A DNA stretch of 64,000 nt from Hungatella_A sp034142505 (GCA_034142505.1 JAWZDV010000086.1:17362-81361), one strand, 5' to 3'; numbered from the stretch's first letter, positions 1 through 8,664 are shown. Notes: generated by a model from the letters alone, not told the origin. Made by a program: numbers and translations.

Positions 1-1388
1 ACGCGGAGCAGATTCTGAGCGAGGACCATTATGGACTGGAGAAGGTGAAAGAGCGGATTCTGGAATATCTGGCAGTCAGGACACTTACCAGCAAGGGCAG
101 CAGCCCGATCATCTGTCTGGTGGGGCCTCCGGGAACCGGCAAGACTTCCATTGCCAGGTCTGTGGCCAGGGCCTTGAATAAGAAATATGTGAGGATCAGT
201 CTGGGCGGCGTCCGGGATGAGGCGGAGATTCGCGGCCACAGAAAGACTTATGTGGGCGCGATGCCGGGCCGTCTGGTGGAAGGACTCCGGCAGGCTGGTG
301 TCAGCAACCCGCTGATGCTGCTGGATGAGATTGACAAGGTGAGCAGTGATTATAAAGGGGATACCTCGTCGGCGCTTTTGGAGGTGTTAGACGGGGAGCA
401 GAATGTGAAATTCCGCGACCACTATGTGGAGACACCCATTGATTTATCGAATGTTCTGTTTATCGCCACCGCCAACACGACCCAGACGATCCCGGGACCG
501 CTGTTGGACCGTATGGAAGTGATTGAGGTCAACAGTTATACGGAGAATGAGAAGTTTCATATTGGAAGAGATTATCTGATTGGGAAACAGCTGGAGAGGA
601 ATGGACTGACGGAGAAGCAGTTGTCCATCAGTGACAAAGCGCTTCAGAAGATCATTCACAATTATACCAGGGAGGCGGGGGTCCGCAATCTGGAGCGGCG
701 GATCGGCGACATTTGCCGGAAGGCGGCGAAGGAGTTTTTGGAGAGCGGAAGCAAGAAGACGACCATCCGGGTGACGGAAGCGAATCTGGAGAAGTATCTG
801 GGCAAGGAGAAGGTTTCCTATGAGGACGCCAATGAGGAAGATGAGATCGGCATTGTCAGAGGTCTGGCCTGGACCAGCGTCGGCGGGGATACCCTTCAGA
901 TTGAAGTGAATGTGATGCCGGGAAAAGGTGAGTTGAAGCTGACGGGCCAGATGGGCGACGTGATGAAGGAGTCGGCACAGACGGCTCTCACCTATGTCCG
1001 GTCCATCTGCCCGGAATATCACACGGCGGATGACTATTTTGAGAAACATGACATGCATATCCATATTCCGGAGGGAGCGGTGCCAAAAGACGGGCCGTCC
1101 GCTGGAATTACCATGGCGACGGCTATGCTGTCCGCGGTGGTGGAGCGGCCGGTGGACGCAAAGGTGGCCATGACGGGAGAGATTACGCTGCGGGGCCGGG
1201 TGCTTCCCATTGGCGGCTTAAAGGAGAAGATTCTGGCGGCAAAGATGGCCCATATCCAGAAGGTACTGGTGCCGGAGAAGAACCGGGCGGATATCTCGGA
1301 GCTGTCGAAGGAGATCACCAAAGGGCTGGACATTGTCTATGTGAAGAGCATGGAAGATGTGCTGACGGAGGCGTTGGTGCAGCAGTAA
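1..1388 (+). CDS. lon: ATP-dependent Lon protease, C-terminal part (5' truncated by window edge)
   Basis: Lon is a homohexameric cytosolic AAA+ serine protease that unfolds and degrades misfolded and regulatory proteins. The frame is open from base 3 and enters from outside the window, so the N-terminal substrate-binding domain is missing. Visible in order are the Walker A motif GPPGTGKTS (about 123-149), Walker B LLLDEIDK-type sequence (about 315-340), the AAA+ lid, and the protease domain with the catalytic serine in PKDGPSAGI (about 1084-1110) and catalytic lysine in GGLKEK (about 1213-1230). Both residues of the Ser-Lys dyad are intact. It ends 31 bases before engB, the same order as in many Firmicutes. 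Identification is firm. Confidence 0.97.
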   Translation, partial: AEQILSEDHYGLEKVKERILEYLAVRTLTSKGSSPIICLVGPPGTGKTSIARSVARALNKKYVRISLGGVRDEAEIRGHRKTYVGAMPGRLVEGLRQAGVSNPLMLLDEIDKVSSDYKGDTSSALLEVLDGEQNVKFRDHYVETPIDLSNVLFIATANTTQTIPGPLLDRMEVIEVNSYTENEKFHIGRDYLIGKQLERNGLTEKQLSISDKALQKIIHNYTREAGVRNLERRIGDICRKAAKEFLESGSKKTTIRVTEANLEKYLGKEKVSYEDANEEDEIGIVRGLAWTSVGGDTLQIEVNVMPGKGELKLTGQMGDVMKESAQTALTYVRSICPEYHTADDYFEKHDMHIHIPEGAVPKDGPSAGITMATAMLSAVVERPVDAKVAMTGEITLRGRVLPIGGLKEKILAAKMAHIQKVLVPEKNRADISELSKEITKGLDIVYVKSMEDVLTEALVQQ

Positions 1389-1419
1389 CGGGTGACGGCT
1401 TTTTAGAAAAGGAGTATTT

Positions 1420-2019
1420 ATGATTATAAGAAGTGTGGAGCTGGAGACCGTATGTGGGATTACCAGCAGGCTGCCGGAGAATATACATCCGGAATTTGCA
1501 TTTGCCGGGAAATCCAACGTGGGGAAATCTTCGCTGATCAACGCGCTGATGAACCGGAAGTCCTTTGCCAGGATTTCCTCCCAGCCGGGAAAGACCCAGA
1601 CGATTAATTTCTACCATATCAATGACGCGCTCTACTATGTGGACCTTCCGGGATACGGGTACGCGAAGGTATCTTTGGAGGTGAAGGCGAAGTGGGGGCG
1701 GATGATTGAGAATTACCTTCAGAAGTCGCCGATGCTGAAACTGGTATTCCTGCTGATTGATATCCGCCACGAGCCGTCGGCCAATGATAAGACCATGTAC
1801 GACTGGATCGTGCACAATGGATACAAGCCGGTGATCATCGCCACGAAGCTGGACAAGATCAACCGCAGCCAGATTCAGAAGCATGTGAAAATGGTCAGAA
1901 TGGGGCTTGGGATGGGAAAAGAAGATCTTGTGATTCCATTTTCTGCTGAGACGAAGCAGGGGCGGGAGGAGATCTGGGATCTGATCGAGAGCCAGACGGC
2001 GGAAGGGCCGGTTGAATAG
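1420..2019 (+). CDS. engB: Ribosome biogenesis GTP-binding protein EngB/YsxC
   Basis: A 199-residue TRAFAC-class GTPase involved in assembly of the large ribosomal subunit and normally essential. The G motifs are all present: G1 GKSNVGKSS near residue 30, the switch II motif DLPGYGYA, G4 TKLDK and G5 FSAETKQG. Length is usual for the family. The ATG is preceded by AAAGGAG with good spacing. It follows lon by 31 bases and probably shares its transcript. A stem-loop with a T-run directly after the stop ends the unit. Confidence 0.96.
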   Translation: MIIRSVELETVCGITSRLPENIHPEFAFAGKSNVGKSSLINALMNRKSFARISSQPGKTQTINFYHINDALYYVDLPGYGYAKVSLEVKAKWGRMIENYLQKSPMLKLVFLLIDIRHEPSANDKTMYDWIVHNGYKPVIIATKLDKINRSQIQKHVKMVRMGLGMGKEDLVIPFSAETKQGREEIWDLIESQTAEGPVE

Positions 2020-2036
2020 AAGCTGCATCACGAGCA

Positions 2037-2067
2037 GGGACTGCTGTTAAAGGGCAGTCCCTTTTTT
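2037..2067 (+). terminator. Intrinsic terminator after engB
   Basis: An 8-bp perfect stem, GGGACTGC (2037-2044) with GCAGTCCC (2054-2061), a 9-base loop and six T residues (2062-2067). It overlaps the last codons of the convergent ogt gene, so the hairpin lies between two converging units. Confidence 0.85.
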
Positions 2068-2586
2068 GGGTATAAAGAATTGTGAGAGATCCACGCCTTC
2101 CAGGGCGAGGAGTTTCTGTTTTTTTTCAATCCCACCCGCATATCCGGTCAAGCTGCCGTTGGCGCCGACAACGCGGTGGCAGGGGATGATGATGGATATG
2201 GGGTTGTGGGCGACGGCCCCGCCTACGGCCTGGGAGGACATGTGGTCACGGCCGGTGAGAGCGGCCGTCTGTTTGGCGATCTCCCCATAGGTGGTCACTT
2301 GGCCGTAGGGGATCTCACATAAGATGTTCCAGACCTTTTGGCGGAATTCTCCTCCAATTGGGGCTAGAGGAAGTTCGCGTATGACAGGTTTTTGTCCGGC
2401 GAAGTAGCGGTCCAGCCAGTCTTTTGTCTGTGTGAAGACAGGTAAGTCATCTTTGGCGGCCAACGGCTCTTTCACGGTGCCGAGAAAATATTTCTGGCCA
2501 TCCAGCCACAACCCTGCGAGACAGTCCCCGGTGGCAGCCAGTATGATCTGGCCTATGGGGGATGAATAAGTCGTTGAATAATACAT
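2047..2586 (-). CDS. ogt: Methylated-DNA--protein-cysteine S-methyltransferase
   Basis: A 179-residue suicide DNA-repair protein that transfers the alkyl group from O6-alkylguanine in DNA to its own cysteine. The active-site motif IPCHRVVG is present, with the acceptor Cys at about residue 136, together with the upstream helix-turn-helix segment (IPYGQVTTYGEIA) that binds the minor groove and flips out the base. The N-terminal domain is the short Ogt/MGMT type without an AdaA zinc site. It is encoded opposite to engB and shares the terminator region with it. Confidence 0.95.
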   Translation of the reverse strand: MYYSTTYSSPIGQIILAATGDCLAGLWLDGQKYFLGTVKEPLAAKDDLPVFTQTKDWLDRYFAGQKPVIRELPLAPIGGEFRQKVWNILCEIPYGQVTTYGEIAKQTAALTGRDHMSSQAVGGAVAHNPISIIIPCHRVVGANGSLTGYAGGIEKKQKLLALEGVDLSQFFIPKKGTAL

Positions 2587-2629
2587 GGTTTCCTCCTGTT
2601 ATGCTTTCGTGGTTAATCCGGCTCACCAT

Positions 2630-2662
2630 GCCGCCCCTGTCCTTGTATGGGGCAGGGGCGGC
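2630..2662 (-). terminator. GC-rich hairpin, possible terminator of the MerR gene
   Basis: A perfect 10-bp stem GCCGCCCCTG (2630-2639) with CAGGGGCGGC (2653-2662). It lies downstream of the leftward MerR gene and upstream of ogt. No clear U-run follows on the minus strand, so its action as an intrinsic terminator is uncertain. Confidence 0.45.
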
Positions 2663-2703
2663 CGGTTTCCGGGAGTTTCTTCTTTTTTTGGCGGAAAGGA
2701 AGG

Positions 2704-3555
2704 TCAGCGGTCATAGAACGCGAGCAGCGCCCGGCCGATAAATTCGGTTGATCCTTTGCCGTAAACGTTGTCCAGCCGCTCCTGCATGTTATGGTCTGAT
2801 ACGTATTTGTGGGCGGCGTCTAACATAAACGGTTTCATGTCCGGCATCCGGTAGAGCTGCTTGGAGACAAAGTCCATCTCTCCTACAATCTGTTTTACCT
2901 CGAAGGAGTTGACATCAGCACCAGTTTTTGATGCCAGCTTCTTGATGATCTCCTCATAGCGGTTCTGATAGGCTTCCATGATTTTGGAATTCTGAGGATC
3001 TTTGGCGACCGCCTTTGCAGTTTCTTTGTCTCCATACCACTCCACCACTTTTGCAAAATTTTTCTGTGCTTCCCCGCTGGCAGCCTGTTCCAGAAAATGC
3101 TTCTCGAATGCCTCCATGCTTCCATATTCTTTTATCATAATTTCTCTCTGATCGTTCGACAAATTCGTCGCAACGGATTGATACAGCTCGTCAATGTCGT
3201 CCATGCTGAATACTTCAAAATCCATCTTGTTTTCTCCTTTCAGAATGTGATCAATACTGTCAATGATCCGCTCTAAGCGTTCTTTCTTCAAAATAAGTAT
3301 CGATTTCTGACTGTCTAATAGCTGGTTTCTGTCAAGATTCGGATTTTCCATAATGGCTTTGATTTCCGCTAACGGCATATCAAATTCTTTGAAAAACAGT
3401 ATCTGCTGTAACACTTCCAAGGCCTTATCGTCATAAAGCCGGTATCCCGCCTCACTGGTCACAGTCGGTTTTAACAGCCCGATCTCGTCATAGTAATGAA
3501 GCGTGCGCACGCTGATCCCTGTCAGTTGTGAAACTTCTTTTACTGTTCTCATCAA
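2704..3555 (-). CDS. MerR family regulator with TipAS effector domain
   Basis: A 283-residue transcription factor. Residues 1-70 are a MerR winged helix (VKEVSQLTGISVRTLHYYDEIGLLKP), followed by the dimerisation coiled coil to about residue 110 and a C-terminal TipAS-like domain of about 130 residues. In Streptomyces TipA and relatives this domain binds thiopeptide or other hydrophobic cationic drugs and lets the protein activate promoters with long spacers. Here no efflux pump is adjacent, and the neighbours are a GNAT and an HxlR gene. It may therefore control only itself or distant genes. The effector is unknown. Confidence 0.88.
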   Translation of the reverse strand: MMRTVKEVSQLTGISVRTLHYYDEIGLLKPTVTSEAGYRLYDDKALEVLQQILFFKEFDMPLAEIKAIMENPNLDRNQLLDSQKSILILKKERLERIIDSIDHILKGENKMDFEVFSMDDIDELYQSVATNLSNDQREIMIKEYGSMEAFEKHFLEQAASGEAQKNFAKVVEWYGDKETAKAVAKDPQNSKIMEAYQNRYEEIIKKLASKTGADVNSFEVKQIVGEMDFVSKQLYRMPDMKPFMLDAAHKYVSDHNMQERLDNVYGKGSTEFIGRALLAFYDR

Positions 3556-3613
3556 ATGGAACCTCCTGTACTTGATGAATTTATCATATCCTATGACGTA
3601 ACGTGAGAGTCAA

Positions 3614-4123
3614 CTATTTTTTTACAGATAATACAAAATGGAGCATGTCAATTCCGTAGTAATGTTTTATGAATTTTCCCCTTACGGACATTCCATTGCG
3701 CATAGCAACTTTCTGGGATGGAATATTGTTGTCGCGGATGATGGAAAATACTTCGTCCGCCTGCAATGTTTCAAATGCATAATCTTTACAGGCGGCCGCG
3801 GCTTCCACGGCATACCCCTGATGCCAGTAAGCTTTCTGGAAAAGATAGCCGATCTCCAGCACCTGCCTGCCGTCCCAGTCCTGCATCGTGAGACCGCATT
3901 GTCCAATCATCTCGTCGGTTTCTTTCAAAATCACGGCCCACAGCCCAAATCCGTACTCCTCATACCGCTGCAACTGCCGCTCCAGCCATTCTTTTGTTTC
4001 CTCGTCACTAAAGGCATGGGCATAGGCATACATGACCTCCTCATCCTGCAGGATTTTTGACAGGGCATCATAGTCTGATTGCTGTAAACGCCTCAGGTAA
4101 AGCCGTTTGGTTTCTATGATCAT
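3614..4123 (-). CDS. GNAT family N-acetyltransferase (RimJ/RimL type)
   Basis: About 169 residues of the acetyl-CoA-dependent GNAT fold: an N-terminal IIETKRLYLRRL strand typical of the RimJ/RimL group, a central strand pair ending in LEIGYLFQKAYWHQGYAVEAA (acetyl-CoA pyrophosphate-binding region) and a C-terminal HYYGIDMLHFVLS segment. I chose the ATG at 4123 because an AAGGAGA sequence (4132-4138 on the plus map) sits 8-9 bases upstream. A longer reading to 4159 lacks a ribosome site. The stop of the upstream HxlR gene lies within that ribosome-binding site, so the two are probably translationally coupled. The substrate cannot be predicted. Confidence 0.85.
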   Translation of the reverse strand: MIIETKRLYLRRLQQSDYDALSKILQDEEVMYAYAHAFSDEETKEWLERQLQRYEEYGFGLWAVILKETDEMIGQCGLTMQDWDGRQVLEIGYLFQKAYWHQGYAVEAAAACKDYAFETLQADEVFSIIRDNNIPSQKVAMRNGMSVRGKFIKHYYGIDMLHFVLSVKK

Positions 4124-4136
4124 AAGCGTGTTCTCC

Positions 4137-4478
4137 TTACTTACTGTGGTTTTCTTCACCCCAGGCGCACATGGCTTTCATGACAGGGTATAGGGAGCGG
4201 CCCTTATCGGAAAGACGGTATTCCACTTTTGGGGGGATTTGTGGATATTCTGTTCGGATAATCAATCCGTCTGTCTCCATTTCCTTCAGCTGGGTGCTGA
4301 GCGTTTTGTAAGTGATGGCTCCGATTAAGCGTTTCAGTTCATTGAAACGGATGACATCGTATTCAATCAGCCAGTACATGATGACCAGCCGCCATTTCCC
4401 TCCAATCATGGAAAGGGTGTAGCCGAATGGAGTGTCTGTTATGGACTTGATCTTCCCTTCAAATTCTTTCATACTCAT
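4137..4478 (-). CDS. HxlR family winged-helix transcriptional regulator
   Basis: A 113-residue HxlR/YodB-type regulator with the family signature: IGGKWRLVIMYWL at the start of the wHTH, FNELKRLIGAITYKTLSTQLKEMETDGLI as the recognition region, and PPKVEYRLSDKGRSL in the wing. Members often sense electrophiles or oxidants through a cysteine. Here the only Cys is near the C terminus (MCAWGEE), not the conserved N-terminal redox Cys. It is divergent from the TIGR04076 gene at 4608, a usual position for a local repressor, and coupled to the GNAT gene downstream. Confidence 0.9.
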   Translation of the reverse strand: MSMKEFEGKIKSITDTPFGYTLSMIGGKWRLVIMYWLIEYDVIRFNELKRLIGAITYKTLSTQLKEMETDGLIIRTEYPQIPPKVEYRLSDKGRSLYPVMKAMCAWGEENHSK

Positions 4479-4607
4479 GGTATCACTGTCCTTTTAGATA
4501 GTAGGTGGCAACAAAGTGCGTACTTCCAAGCACTTGTTTTTTATTATATGATAAGGGATATCAGGAAATATAGCAATAAAAATAAGAAAGGAATCAGGAG
4601 GAGAACG

Positions 4608-4928
4608 ATGAACAAAGTAAGAATTACGATATTGAAAACAACTCTGGACGAGGAACTGGCGAAAGAATATGGGGTGGAGAATCTTGGCACCTGCCCGCTC
4701 ATGAAGAAGGGACAGGTGTACATGGCAGATTACGCCAAGCCGGAGGGCTTCTGTGATGAAGCCTGGAAAGCCATTTACCAGTATGTGTTTGCATTGGCCC
4801 ACGGCGCCGGGAATGGGGTCTTTTATGATGGAGACTGGATTAAAACTCCCGGCGTGGCGGTCTGCAGCTGTAATGACGGTCTGCGCCCGGTGATTATGAA
4901 ACTGGAAACAACCGGGGAGAAAGCCTAA
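4608..4928 (+). CDS. TIGR04076 family protein
   Basis: A 106-residue small cytosolic protein starting MNKVRITILKTTLDEEL, with a conserved CPLMKKGQVY segment, a Trp/Tyr helix (AWKAIYQYVFALAHG) and the C-terminal pattern GVAVCSCNDGLRPVIMKLE. This matches the uncharacterised TIGR04076 family of Clostridia, whose role is unknown. The conserved Cys residues could bind metal or a cofactor, but that is inference. Start chosen at 4608 because AGGAGGA lies just upstream; a longer frame from 4548 has no such site. It is divergent from the HxlR regulator. Confidence 0.82.
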   Translation: MNKVRITILKTTLDEELAKEYGVENLGTCPLMKKGQVYMADYAKPEGFCDEAWKAIYQYVFALAHGAGNGVFYDGDWIKTPGVAVCSCNDGLRPVIMKLETTGEKA

Positions 4929-5386
4929 CGGTAATGTCCTGTCAAAGCGGCCTGCTGTAAGATATGGCCCTTCATGGCCGCGAGAAGATCACGTTTTCTG
5001 GCAGTGGGCGGCAGATCCAGGAGACAGTCCAGCACATAGACATTGTATTGGTAAACATGGGACCAGTGAAATGGGGGCTTGGGGCCGCGGTATTGATGTT
5101 TGCCGTAACCAAGGCCCTGGACTGCATTTTCCAGAGAACTGACACAGGCTCCGTGGGGAATCTGTGTCGGAATCACGGACAGGGGCGGGAGGTTCCAGAT
5201 CACCCAGTGATTGTAGGCTGGGATAGGATGGTCCATGTCATTCATGATGATGGCAATAGAGACCGCGTTGTCTGACAGACCCTCCAGTCTCAGCTCGGGA
5301 GAATGGTCTTCTCCGTGACCGGTATATTTGACAGGAATCAGACCGCCTTCATCAAAGGCGGGGGATGTCACAGTTAGTTTTTTCAT
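4925..5386 (-). CDS. YbhB/YbcL family Raf kinase inhibitor-like protein (PEBP fold)
   Basis: A 153-residue phosphatidylethanolamine-binding-protein fold. Seen are FDEGGLIPVKYTGHGEDHSPEL at the N terminus, the ligand-site stretch MNDMDHP..YNHWVIWNLPP and GYGKHQYRGPKPPF-H, which is the bacterial counterpart of the PEBP DPDxP/GxHR motifs. Bacterial members have no settled function. The stop codon overlaps the end of the convergent TIGR04076 gene by four bases. Confidence 0.92.
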   Translation of the reverse strand: MKKLTVTSPAFDEGGLIPVKYTGHGEDHSPELRLEGLSDNAVSIAIIMNDMDHPIPAYNHWVIWNLPPLSVIPTQIPHGACVSSLENAVQGLGYGKHQYRGPKPPFHWSHVYQYNVYVLDCLLDLPPTARKRDLLAAMKGHILQQAALTGHYR

Positions 5387-5416
5387 ATCAATGAGACTTC
5401 CTTTAGGATTCTGATG

Positions 5417-6454
5417 TTATAGCACCGTAGCGCTTTCCAACAATGTGATGGTCTTAGCTTCACAGTTTAACTCCGTCATGATCCCAAGGGGAAGAATCCC
5501 GATGGGCATGGCATGGCCGATATTGATGTTGTAGAAGATCGGCAGACCGGGGCGGTGTGCTTCGCAGGCGACGACCTGGGTGATTGCTTTTTTGTATTCC
5601 TCATAGAAAACTTCTCCCTGAGGTTTCCCAACGATAATTCCGTTAATCACCTGCAAGATCCCCTGGGCGGCCAGGTTTCGGAACGTTCGTATCACAAAAT
5701 CGGGGGCTGGTTTTTCTTCGCAGGTCTCTACAAACAGAATGGCGCCTTTCCAGTCATTTAGGGAAGGCCAGATTTTGGTGCCGGCCGCCATCATAAACAC
5801 GTCGAGGCATCCGCCAAGCAGGTGCCCTGTGACGGTTCCATTTCCCTGTAAAATCTCATAGCCGTGGGTATCCGGGATCAGGTTCTTTGGGATATTTTGG
5901 TTCTTCTCTTCCCAGAGAACGTAATCCCTGGACCATACCGGACTGGACAGCACCTGATAGTTGGCGGAATCGTGAAACAACAGATCCCACACGGCTGATT
6001 TCGTGTATTCAAACATGTTCACATATTCCCCAAATTCACACATCACAGACGGTCCGTAGAAGGATGTGAGTCCGGCTTTGTACATCATCAGATGGTTGAT
6101 GGTGCTGTCGGAATACCCCATAAATATCTTTGGATGTTCCCGGAGAACCGTAAGGTCAATAAAAGGCAGTGTCCGGATCGTATCGTCCCCGCCGATAGCG
6201 CAGAACACAGCAGAAATGGAGTCGTCCAGAAACGCGTCCATCAAGTCCTTTGCCCGAAGTTCGGGATGATCCGCGACAAACTGGCTTCCTTTCAGTGCAT
6301 GGGGCATTGGAGTTACCTGGAGGCCGAATACATGTTCCAGACGTTCCTTGGCTATGGTATATTTATGGATGAATGAATCATCCCCCAGGATGCCGCTTGA
6401 CAAGCTGACGATCGCGGCTTTGTCACCTTGTTTTAGTCTCTTCGGTTTGATCAT
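5417..6454 (-). CDS. LD-carboxypeptidase / MccF-like S66 peptidase
   Basis: About 345 residues of the S66 serine peptidase family, which includes murein LD-carboxypeptidases that trim tetrapeptide stems and MccF enzymes that confer microcin C resistance. The fold begins KRLKQGDKAAIVSLSSG, and the nucleophile motif GYSDST follows FCAIGGDDT. The C-terminal part (FVETCEEKPAP and HAMPIGILPLG) supplies the Glu and His expected for the triad. The GYSDxT subgroup resembles MccF-like enzymes more than LdcA, so immunity or peptide cleavage is as likely as peptidoglycan recycling. The ATG at 6454 has GAGGTG upstream; a GTG 15 bases earlier overlaps that site. Confidence 0.87.
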   Translation of the reverse strand: MIKPKRLKQGDKAAIVSLSSGILGDDSFIHKYTIAKERLEHVFGLQVTPMPHALKGSQFVADHPELRAKDLMDAFLDDSISAVFCAIGGDDTIRTLPFIDLTVLREHPKIFMGYSDSTINHLMMYKAGLTSFYGPSVMCEFGEYVNMFEYTKSAVWDLLFHDSANYQVLSSPVWSRDYVLWEEKNQNIPKNLIPDTHGYEILQGNGTVTGHLLGGCLDVFMMAAGTKIWPSLNDWKGAILFVETCEEKPAPDFVIRTFRNLAAQGILQVINGIIVGKPQGEVFYEEYKKAITQVVACEAHRPGLPIFYNINIGHAMPIGILPLGIMTELNCEAKTITLLESATVL

Positions 6455-6510
6455 ACGGGAACACCTCACTTTCGTAAAATGGAATCGATCAATCAGTTAT
6501 CGATATTCTA

Positions 6511-7389
6511 TCACACTTCCGGATTCTTGACTACTTCATTCGATTTGACGCCGGCCGCCCGCTGGATTTTAGGGGATTCGCCGAAAAAGGTTTTGTAGGA
6601 CCGGGAGAAGGTGGAATAGTTTTTGAAGCCGCAGTCGTAGCAGATCCGGGTGATGGGGGTGTCGCCGGCAAGGAGTTCCCTGGCAAGGAGGAGGCGCTTG
6701 CTGGTGATGTAGTGGCTGATGGTGTAGCCGGTCTCCTGCTTGAACTGGCGCATCATGTGGTATTTACTGATGTAAAATGTTTCCGCGAGGGAGTCAATGG
6801 TCAAGTCGGCGGATAAATGGGCGCCTATGTAATCCATGATGGCCAGTATCTTCTGGTTGGAATGGCGGGTCTTCAGATAATCCAGGCGGTGGGCCAGGAA
6901 GGCGCGGTTTAGCTGGATCATAAATTCCAGGAACAGAACCTGGCGGTAGAGATCGTTTGCATACCCTTCATCGGAGCAGGCCCGCTCTAAATTCTGAATA
7001 ATCTGAAACAGGCTGCTTTTCTCCAGGGAGCGGATGCGCAGAACATTGGACTGGGCGGCCTTGGCGTGGCGGAAACATTCGCTTAGATCGTAGTCCTCGG
7101 TCTGATAGGAAGTGATAAAGCCCGGCGAGAGGTAGACGATAATGCGCTCGTAGGGGACAGACTGGTCGATGTCCGGGCGGTGAATCTCATTGTGGTTGAC
7201 TAAAACAATGTCATAGGGCATCAGAGGGTAGGTCTTGCCCTCAATGAGATAATTCACCTTTCCTTTCAGGAAAATTATGATCTTGTCGAAGTCGTGATAG
7301 TGGAATTCGAATTCCTGTTTTGGGATATCGGAGAGGTGGAACAGGCGGAATTCGCTGTTGAGATAGCCTCTTTTTTCGTAAGCTTCCAT
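6511..7389 (-). CDS. AraC family transcriptional regulator with cupin domain
   Basis: About 292 residues. The N-terminal 100 residues form a cupin-like sensor (FHYHDFDKIIIFLKGKVNYLIEGKTYPLMPYDIVLVNHNEIHRP). The last 100 form the double helix-turn-helix of AraC/XylS proteins (LSADLTIDSLAETFYISKYHMMRQFKQETGYTISHYI and ICYDCGFKNYSTFSRSYKTFFGESP). Start placed at ATG 7389, preceded by AAAGG; an upstream extension has no ribosome site. It is divergent from the DapF-like gene at 7586 and may regulate it, but the ligand is unknown. Confidence 0.92.
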   Translation of the reverse strand: MEAYEKRGYLNSEFRLFHLSDIPKQEFEFHYHDFDKIIIFLKGKVNYLIEGKTYPLMPYDIVLVNHNEIHRPDIDQSVPYERIIVYLSPGFITSYQTEDYDLSECFRHAKAAQSNVLRIRSLEKSSLFQIIQNLERACSDEGYANDLYRQVLFLEFMIQLNRAFLAHRLDYLKTRHSNQKILAIMDYIGAHLSADLTIDSLAETFYISKYHMMRQFKQETGYTISHYITSKRLLLARELLAGDTPITRICYDCGFKNYSTFSRSYKTFFGESPKIQRAAGVKSNEVVKNPEV

Positions 7390-7585
7390 GGAATAATACC
7401 TTTCTTTCTGTCTGGAGATGTCAATGAATGCTGGTTTCTCTCGTATAATAAGAGTATACCGCATTTTTTGCAATATAGAAAGCATGATATTGATAGAAAT
7501 TACAGATCGTGCGGTTTATAATGGAGAAAAGCCGAATGATCATAAGGCTTTTCGCTATGGAATTTAAAAACCGGGAGGATAGAAA

Positions 7586-8446
7586 ATGAAGGTTGTTTTG
7601 GAGAAATATCATGGGCTGGGCAATGATTATCTGGTGTTTGATCCCAATAAAAATACATTGAAGCTGTCAGAGGAGAATGTGAAGCTGATCTGTGACCGCC
7701 ATTTTGGCGTTGGGTCCGACGGGATTTTGGAGGGGCCGGTTTTGGAGCGGGAGAAGATGGAAGTGCGGATCTGGAATCCGGACGGAAGCATTGCCGAGAA
7801 GAGTGGTAATGGAGTCCGCATTTTCGCTAAGTATTTGAAGGATGCCGGTTATGTGCAGAAAACCCATGTGACACTGTCTACCCAGGGCGGCGATGTGGAG
7901 GTACAGTATTTAAATGAAGAGGGGACCAGAATGAAGGCCTCCATGGGGAAGGTATCCTTCTGGAGCGACGAGATCCCTGTCACCGGTGAGAGGAGAGAGG
8001 TGGTCAACGAGACGATGATCTTCGGCAAGATCCCATACCGGGTAACCTGTGCCACCGTGGGCAACCCTCACTGTGTTATTTTCCTGAATGAAATTTCCAA
8101 GGATATTGTGTGCAGAATCGGCAAAAATTCCGAGACTGCCAGCTATTTCCCGGAGCGGATCAACACCCAGATTATGCGTGTCATTGACCGCCAGAACATC
8201 GAGATCGAGATCTACGAGCGCGGCGCGGGCTACACCTTAGCGTCCGGCAGCAGCGGATGTGCCGCCGCGGCCGCCGCCTACAAACAGGGCTTAACCGATT
8301 CCAAGATGTATGTCAAGATGCCAGGCGGCACCTTGGAGATCGAGATCCTGGACGACTGGACCGTCCTGATGACCGGAGATGTGGGCTTTGTGGGAAGTAT
8401 CCAGCTGGGCAATACATTGGTGGAGCAGCTGAGGGCGCTGGAATAG
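7586..8446 (+). CDS. DapF-like epimerase paralogue with Ser in place of both catalytic Cys
   Basis: A 286-residue protein of the diaminopimelate epimerase fold: KYHGLGNDYLVFD at the start, DRHFGVGSDG, NPDGS, ATVGNPHCVIF and ERGAGYTLASGSSGCAA. Canonical DapF uses two cysteines as acid and base. Here both positions are serine: Ser73 in EKSGNGVR (canonical MCGNAIR) and Ser220 in LASGSSG (canonical ACGTGA). A second, canonical DapF is encoded at 14339, so this copy is unlikely to be the lysine-pathway enzyme. It may epimerise or dehydrate another amino acid, or have lost catalysis. Divergent from an AraC regulator and followed by its own terminator, it stands as a single-gene unit. Confidence 0.9.
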   Translation: MKVVLEKYHGLGNDYLVFDPNKNTLKLSEENVKLICDRHFGVGSDGILEGPVLEREKMEVRIWNPDGSIAEKSGNGVRIFAKYLKDAGYVQKTHVTLSTQGGDVEVQYLNEEGTRMKASMGKVSFWSDEIPVTGERREVVNETMIFGKIPYRVTCATVGNPHCVIFLNEISKDIVCRIGKNSETASYFPERINTQIMRVIDRQNIEIEIYERGAGYTLASGSSGCAAAAAAYKQGLTDSKMYVKMPGGTLEIEILDDWTVLMTGDVGFVGSIQLGNTLVEQLRALE

Positions 8447-8470
8447 TTGTTATTCGAATAGAAAATGCTG

Positions 8471-8520
8471 AAAGTCATTTTATAAGAGATCAAAACTGGT
8501 CCTTATAAAATGACTTTTTT
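8471..8520 (+). terminator. Intrinsic terminator after the DapF-like gene
   Basis: A perfect 16-bp inverted repeat: the arm starting AAAGTCATTTT at 8471-8486 pairs with 8502-8517 across a 15-base loop. The T-run extends to 8520. Transcription from the DapF-like gene should stop here. Confidence 0.92.
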
Positions 8521-8582
8521 CGTTGCCCAAGGATCGCAATCGTGATATACTGTGGGTATTCCAAAGTTAAGAATCACATATC

Positions 8583-8664
8583 CTGCGGATTTCTTCCGCA
8601 GAAAACGTTGATTGCCACGGGAAGGCAGCCTAAGTGCAGGAGCACTGTAATGACCGGTTCGGTC
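8583..8664 (+). ncRNA. Candidate structured leader: series of short hairpins (uncharacterised)
   Basis: The 321-base gap before the nuclease gene holds consecutive perfect small stems. CTGCGGA pairs with TCCGCAG (8583-8589/8595-8601), TGCC with GGCA near 8613-8627, GTGC with GCAC around 8634-8645, and GACC with GGTC near 8652-8664. Pieces recall the GGGAAG and CACTGTAATG words of cobalamin riboswitches, but order and spacing do not fit. No known RNA family is claimed. It might be a structured RNA or a leader conserved with copies of this nuclease family. Confidence 0.3.
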
